A DNA stretch of 9,807 nucleotides from Promethearchaeota archaeon (GTDB taxonomy: Archaea > Asgardarchaeota > Lokiarchaeia > Sigynarchaeales > SOKP01). Of this stretch, positions 6,838-9,807 are shown one piece after another. The notes beneath the pieces are model-generated. The model had not been told where the DNA came from. It was given only the letters and a program-made list of their open reading frames with translations, and ran no database searches. The position numbers and the translations under genes were made by a program. The DNA lies in NCBI GenBank assembly GCA_016839845.1, contig JAEOTL010000541.1, positions 1-9,807 on the forward strand, read 5' to 3'. Positions within the stretch are counted from its first letter, which is position 1. Each line of letters starts with the position of its first letter.

Positions 6838-8382
6838 GTGATTATGATTAGCAAAGTTAAAAATGCCTATAAAGAAATTGAAGATGTGATTGGTTCAGAC
6901 TTCATATCAGATAAAGATTTTATGAAAGCAGCGTATTCACGTAACGTCGATCCTGCCTTTCCAGATAGGTGGGCAGATATCATAGTGAGACCAGAAACTA
7001 CAGAAGAAGTTTCTGAGATTGTTAAAATTGCGAATAAATACAAGATCCACATGGTTCCCAGAGGGGGTGGTGCTGACCTCGTTGGAGGTAGCGTCACAGA
7101 TCAAGGGATATTGATCGACCTTACACGGATGAACCAAATTTACGAAATCAACACGGATGATTATTATTGCATTGTAGGATGTGGAATAACCTGGGGATCC
7201 ATGCTTTCCCAGCTACAAGAAAAAGGAATGACCACAGGAATTCTTGGACCTGGAAGTGGGTATTCTGCAACTATAGGTGGAGGCCTGTCAAATGCTACTG
7301 TAGGGTTTAGCTCTACAAAATACGGATTGACGCCAGATATCTGTCTTGGGGTAGAAGCAGTGCTTCCTAATCCAGAAGGAACGATAGTGAGAACTGGAGC
7401 TGCATCTAATCAATACGCAACCCCTTTCTGCCGGTATGGAGTCTCTCCCGACTTTACTGGCCTTTTCATGGGCGATGTGGGCACAATGGGAATAAAATGT
7501 AAAGCTTTTCTGCGATTATTTCCTGATCCTCCTTATAAAGCGCGCAGATATTACATGCTCCTAAAGGAGGATTATAATAAAGTATTCGAAATAGGACATA
7601 AACTTCGAAGGGAAGTCGGCGATGGATTAAATGATTTAATGGTATGGCCATCCATATTATTTACGCTTCTTTCTGCTCAAGTAGTTAATAAACCAAGTAC
7701 TCGCCCTAAAATAACCGGACCTGTATTCGGGGTAACTCTTGATGCGACCGATCAAAGAATATTAGATGTATATCTTGAAAAAGTTCATGAGATTATGCTA
7801 AAAGATGATGCCACCAGGCCATTTGAATGGTTAGAAATTGATTTAGACATGGTACACTCGAAGGACTGGAAGTTTTCATTAAAAGAGGAGTTTAATTTCT
7901 TTCAGAAATACATCTCAGCTGCACCACCAAAGATATCCTGCACGACATGCCATAAAGTTGCGATCTCTCGGTTGGGTGAAAGCGTTCAAAAAGGAGTACA
8001 GTTTAATATCCAAAATGCAAAGGAGTTCCCCCCAAAAAATCCTCCCTATCCTGTGTTTGCATCATTCTTAATGTTTCTTCCCAACGGAAATTGTGTCATA
8101 GTAGGTGGTATGGGTGGTGATAATACAGACGAGAACCGCGAAACGACAATGAATATCTGGCATAAGAAAATTCGACACCAAGTACGATACGGCGGAGCCC
8201 ACTATTGGCTTGGGGAATCAATAAGCCAATCTATTGTCGAAGCAGGGGCATATACGCCTGAATTTATGCAATTCTTTAAAGACATGAAAAAGGCAGTTGA
8301 CCCGAATTACCTCTTAAGTCCAAATAAATTTCATCTCTATTCTTACGACCACGATTATACAGAACATCTCGTAAAAGACTAG
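6838..8382 (+). CDS. FAD-linked oxidase (GlcD/VAO type), copy B, complete
   Basis: A 514-residue flavin-dependent oxidase/dehydrogenase of the PCMH FAD-binding superfamily. The FAD domain spans about 45-225, with PRGGGADLVGGS at 74-85, LIDLTRMN at 92-99, GPGSGYSATIGGGLSN at 137-152 and STKYGLTPDICLGVEAVLP at 159-177. The substrate domain follows (about 230-480), and the chain ends in the family's usual closing motif, AVDPNYLLSPNKF (486-498). CTTCHK at 368-373 matches the CxxCH pattern and is shared with copy A, but no export signal is present, so ordinary heme c attachment is unlikely. Start: the GTG at 6838 aligns exactly with the GTG of copy A; the ATG at 6844 would remove two residues. It lies divergent from the TPR gene and is probably monocistronic, with a T-tract right after it. 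The substrate is unknown: 2-hydroxy acids, phenolics and ether-lipid precursors are all used in this superfamily. Family call firm, reaction open. Confidence 0.92.
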   Translation: MIMISKVKNAYKEIEDVIGSDFISDKDFMKAAYSRNVDPAFPDRWADIIVRPETTEEVSEIVKIANKYKIHMVPRGGGADLVGGSVTDQGILIDLTRMNQIYEINTDDYYCIVGCGITWGSMLSQLQEKGMTTGILGPGSGYSATIGGGLSNATVGFSSTKYGLTPDICLGVEAVLPNPEGTIVRTGAASNQYATPFCRYGVSPDFTGLFMGDVGTMGIKCKAFLRLFPDPPYKARRYYMLLKEDYNKVFEIGHKLRREVGDGLNDLMVWPSILFTLLSAQVVNKPSTRPKITGPVFGVTLDATDQRILDVYLEKVHEIMLKDDATRPFEWLEIDLDMVHSKDWKFSLKEEFNFFQKYISAAPPKISCTTCHKVAISRLGESVQKGVQFNIQNAKEFPPKNPPYPVFASFLMFLPNGNCVIVGGMGGDNTDENRETTMNIWHKKIRHQVRYGGAHYWLGESISQSIVEAGAYTPEFMQFFKDMKKAVDPNYLLSPNKFHLYSYDHDYTEHLVKD

Positions 8383-8392
8383 TTCAAAATTA

Positions 8393-8409
8393 TTTTTTTT
8401 TACTTTTTT
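8393..8409 (+). terminator. T-tract terminator after oxidase copy B
   Basis: Eight consecutive T, then AC, then six more T, begin 11 bases after the stop codon at 8380-8382. Archaeal RNA polymerase terminates at such T-rich coding-strand tracts without a hairpin. No stable stem precedes it. A second eight-T run at 8491-8498 may be a backup. Confidence 0.6.
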
Positions 8410-8477
8410 CTTAAATAATTCTATTTTACTTGTCGACTAAAATATTTTAAGCCATGTAGGTGTTAAGTGTGCTTAAA

Positions 8478-8486
8478 TTTATATAT
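8478..8486 (+). promoter_or_regulatory. Distal TATA-like box upstream of the surface-protein gene
   Basis: TTTATATAT is a near-ideal archaeal TATA element, but it lies about 170 bases before the next start at 8652. If used, it would give a leader of roughly 140 bases or a short untranslated RNA. It is followed almost at once by an eight-T run, which could terminate transcription or simply reflect composition. Confidence 0.3.
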
Positions 8487-8595
8487 CCCATTTTTTTTGA
8501 TTTTAGTATCTAAGACCCTTTAGAGAATTCGAAAATAGGTCTACGGTTGAGGAATAAATCTGGTATAGTAAAATCGCTCGTTCCTATTGAGAGTA

Positions 8596-8609
8596 TTAGT
8601 ATAACTATA
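8596..8609 (+). promoter_or_regulatory. Proximal TATA-like box for the surface-protein gene
   Basis: TTAGTATAACTATA is centred about 50 bases ahead of the ATG at 8652, so transcription would start near 8628. That leaves a leader of about 24 bases, which carries the GAGGT site. This gene therefore appears leadered, unlike the others in the window. Confidence 0.4.
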
Positions 8610-8634
8610 GGGAGAGAAGTAATAATGGATCTAT

Positions 8635-8639
8635 GAGGT
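8635..8639 (+). promoter_or_regulatory. Ribosome binding site of the surface-protein gene
   Basis: GAGGT matches the archaeal 16S 3' end and sits 12 bases before the ATG at 8652, slightly long but usable spacing. An in-frame TGA at 8634-8636 overlaps it and rules out any longer N-terminus, so this ATG is the first possible ATG start. Confidence 0.5.
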
Positions 8640-8651
8640 AAAAGAAAAGTA

Positions 8652-9807
8652 ATGAATCTTCGAAGATTTCTACCATTGTGTATGTTAATAATTATCTCAT
8701 TATCCTTTTTCCCCCTTCTATCAGATGATCATAACGTCGCAGATAAAGAATTCACTAAAAATATTGAAAATCCAATTCGATCTTCAGAATTTCCGAATTC
8801 AAAACCATTACAAATTAATCAATTTGCATCTACCTCAAATTCCTTCTTTCCTCTTTCCTTTCCTACTGATGTACATTTTACTTTAGTTGAGGGTTGGACT
8901 TCAGAAAATGTAACGATATATTATGAAGGAATTTCAATAAAAAAAGATCAAGTTTTGAATGGTGAGTTTACCTCTAATAGTAGCAAATGGACATATGAGA
9001 GTAATAATCCCACAATTTTTAAAGATTTAGGCTGGAATTCAGGAAATGTTGAATTTGAAATTAAAAGTGGCATGGTTTTAAAAGATGAGTATGGCTTTTA
9101 CAAGCAAAATATTTCGATTTACCAGCCTTTTTACATTGGTAATTTAGCAGTATTGTCACTAGATTATTTATTTGATACACAGCTTGCCCCTGAGAACCTT
9201 ACACTTTATCTGGCTATTGAGGTAAATGGAATCGAGGTGAATAAAACAACGAGGCTATCAAATTTAATACAAGAAGAATGGGCAACCACAAATTTAGTAT
9301 ATGATCCTATTTTTAATGGCCAATTCCTACCCGGAAATGTCTCAATAAAGACAGGAATTTATGCTACATCTGATATTAATCTTACCAACATGAACTTTAA
9401 ATTTGATAATATAAAATTCGAAATATGGACAGAACCCAATGAACCTAATTTAATAAAAGTCTTAGATATAGACTCTAACTTCAATTATACCTACCATAAT
9501 CTCACGTTTGGTCGAGGTTATTCATTTATAGATATTGAAAGAAGTAATAATAGTACAAACGAAATCAGTTTTACTGTTTTTCGAAATATGACAAACGTGC
9601 TGGATTTTCACATAAGTAATATATCAGTAAATTCATATCTAGTGAAAACCTATAATTCAACTTTTGATGGGGAGGAAGGAAGTCTTTATTCGACTAATTC
9701 ACAAATTAACTGGGAAACCGAATTATTTATTTTATCTCCATTTGTGTATCAAACTAATAGGATAGAAGTTGAGAAACCAATCGATTGGGATATAACACGT
9801 ATTTATG
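8652..9807 (+). CDS. Secreted, N-glycosylation-sequon-rich surface protein, C-terminus cut by window edge
   Basis: The open frame runs 385 codons to the right edge without a stop. I do not recognise the family. The N-terminus is a Sec-type signal: basic NLRRF, a hydrophobic core at about 6-23, then DD and a polar Ser/Asn/Pro-rich stretch to about 70. After that come beta-rich modules: one at about 72-100, and one at about 101-260 starting LNGEFTSNSSKW and continuing with alternating aromatic/hydrophobic strands, resembling a carbohydrate-binding or concanavalin-like jelly roll. About fourteen N-x-S/T sequons occur in 385 residues (for example Asn86, 153, 182, 197, 229, 243, 278, 283, 312, 323 and 335), and cysteine is absent after the signal region. 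This composition is usual for S-layer-like or adhesin-like proteins outside the archaeal membrane. A C-terminal membrane anchor would lie beyond the window. Extracellular location is well supported; the module assignment is tentative. Confidence 0.85.
   Translation, partial: MNLRRFLPLCMLIIISLSFFPLLSDDHNVADKEFTKNIENPIRSSEFPNSKPLQINQFASTSNSFFPLSFPTDVHFTLVEGWTSENVTIYYEGISIKKDQVLNGEFTSNSSKWTYESNNPTIFKDLGWNSGNVEFEIKSGMVLKDEYGFYKQNISIYQPFYIGNLAVLSLDYLFDTQLAPENLTLYLAIEVNGIEVNKTTRLSNLIQEEWATTNLVYDPIFNGQFLPGNVSIKTGIYATSDINLTNMNFKFDNIKFEIWTEPNEPNLIKVLDIDSNFNYTYHNLTFGRGYSFIDIERSNNSTNEISFTVFRNMTNVLDFHISNISVNSYLVKTYNSTFDGEEGSLYSTNSQINWETELFILSPFVYQTNRIEVEKPIDWDITRIY

Noticed and set aside
6867..7137. Two minus-strand open frames of 66 and 76 codons
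   Set aside because: Antisense to the FAD domain of copy B; one mirrors the 853-1134 shadow of copy A because the sense genes are homologous.
7466..7651. Minus-strand open frame of 61 codons
   Set aside because: Antisense to copy B with no independent support.
7939..7956. Copy B as a true cytochrome c-type hemoprotein
   Set aside because: There is a single CxxCH and no export signal; heme c attachment takes place outside the membrane. The motif is kept as a finding but not used for the annotation.
8409..8453. Stem formed by CTTAAATA and TATTTTAAG after oxidase copy B
   Set aside because: One bulge, A-T pairs almost throughout and a long loop make it unlikely to be stable; the T-tract at 8393-8409 is sufficient as a terminator.
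8625..8636. Three-codon open frame (ATG to TGA) before the surface-protein gene
   Set aside because: Too short to support, and its stop overlaps the GAGGT site by chance-level sequence; no evidence of translation.
1..9807. Transposon with long terminal inverted repeats formed by the two oxidase copies
   Set aside because: The repeated units are full coding genes with mostly synonymous or conservative differences; no transposase, integrase or target-site duplication is visible. Gene duplication explains them better.

Overview
This is an AT-rich archaeal window. It contains seven protein genes, two of them cut by the window edges, and no RNA genes, insertion sequences or CRISPR arrays that I can see. 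Several features suggest an Asgard-type (Lokiarchaeia-like) archaeon: A/T-rich TATA-like boxes 20-30 bases ahead of starts that lack a ribosome binding site (leaderless style), GTG starts, a T-tract terminator, a TPR protein ending in what looks like a longin/roadblock-type domain, and a secreted protein dense in N-glycosylation sequons. The archaeal call is firm; the Asgard call is inference.

Layout. (1) 1-1116, minus: a GlcD/VAO-type FAD-linked oxidase cut at the left edge. (2) 1117-1364: a divergent promoter region with two perfect inverted repeats. (3) 1365-3852, plus: a tight two-gene operon of a serine hydroxymethyltransferase-like PLP enzyme and a SerB2-shaped protein (two ACT domains plus a HAD domain) whose catalytic motifs are badly eroded. 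(4) 3868-6646, minus, convergent with the operon: a transglutaminase-like protein and, upstream of it on the same strand, a 688-residue TPR protein with the longin-like C-terminus. (5) 6647-6837: a second divergent intergenic region. (6) 6838-8382, plus: a complete FAD-linked oxidase that is a close paralogue of gene 1, aligned without gaps over 372 residues. (7) 8383-8651: a terminator, TATA-like boxes and a leader. (8) 8652 to the right edge, plus: the N-terminal part of a secreted, sequon-rich surface protein.

How the genes may fit together. The serine-type PLP enzyme and the ACT/HAD protein share an operon and both point to serine/glycine or related hydroxy-amino-acid chemistry, but each departs from its family at functional positions. 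The two oxidases lie in inverted orientation around them. Their FAD domains are nearly the same (about 84% identical by hand count over 220 residues) and their substrate domains much less so (about 53%). Both keep a CxxCH motif. A reasonable but unproven picture is a duplicated flavoenzyme pair, specialised for different substrates, flanking a modified serine-family enzyme and an amino-acid-sensing pseudo-phosphatase. The TPR-longin and transglutaminase-like genes look like a separate regulatory or protein-interaction unit between them. The surface protein at the right edge is probably unrelated to this set.
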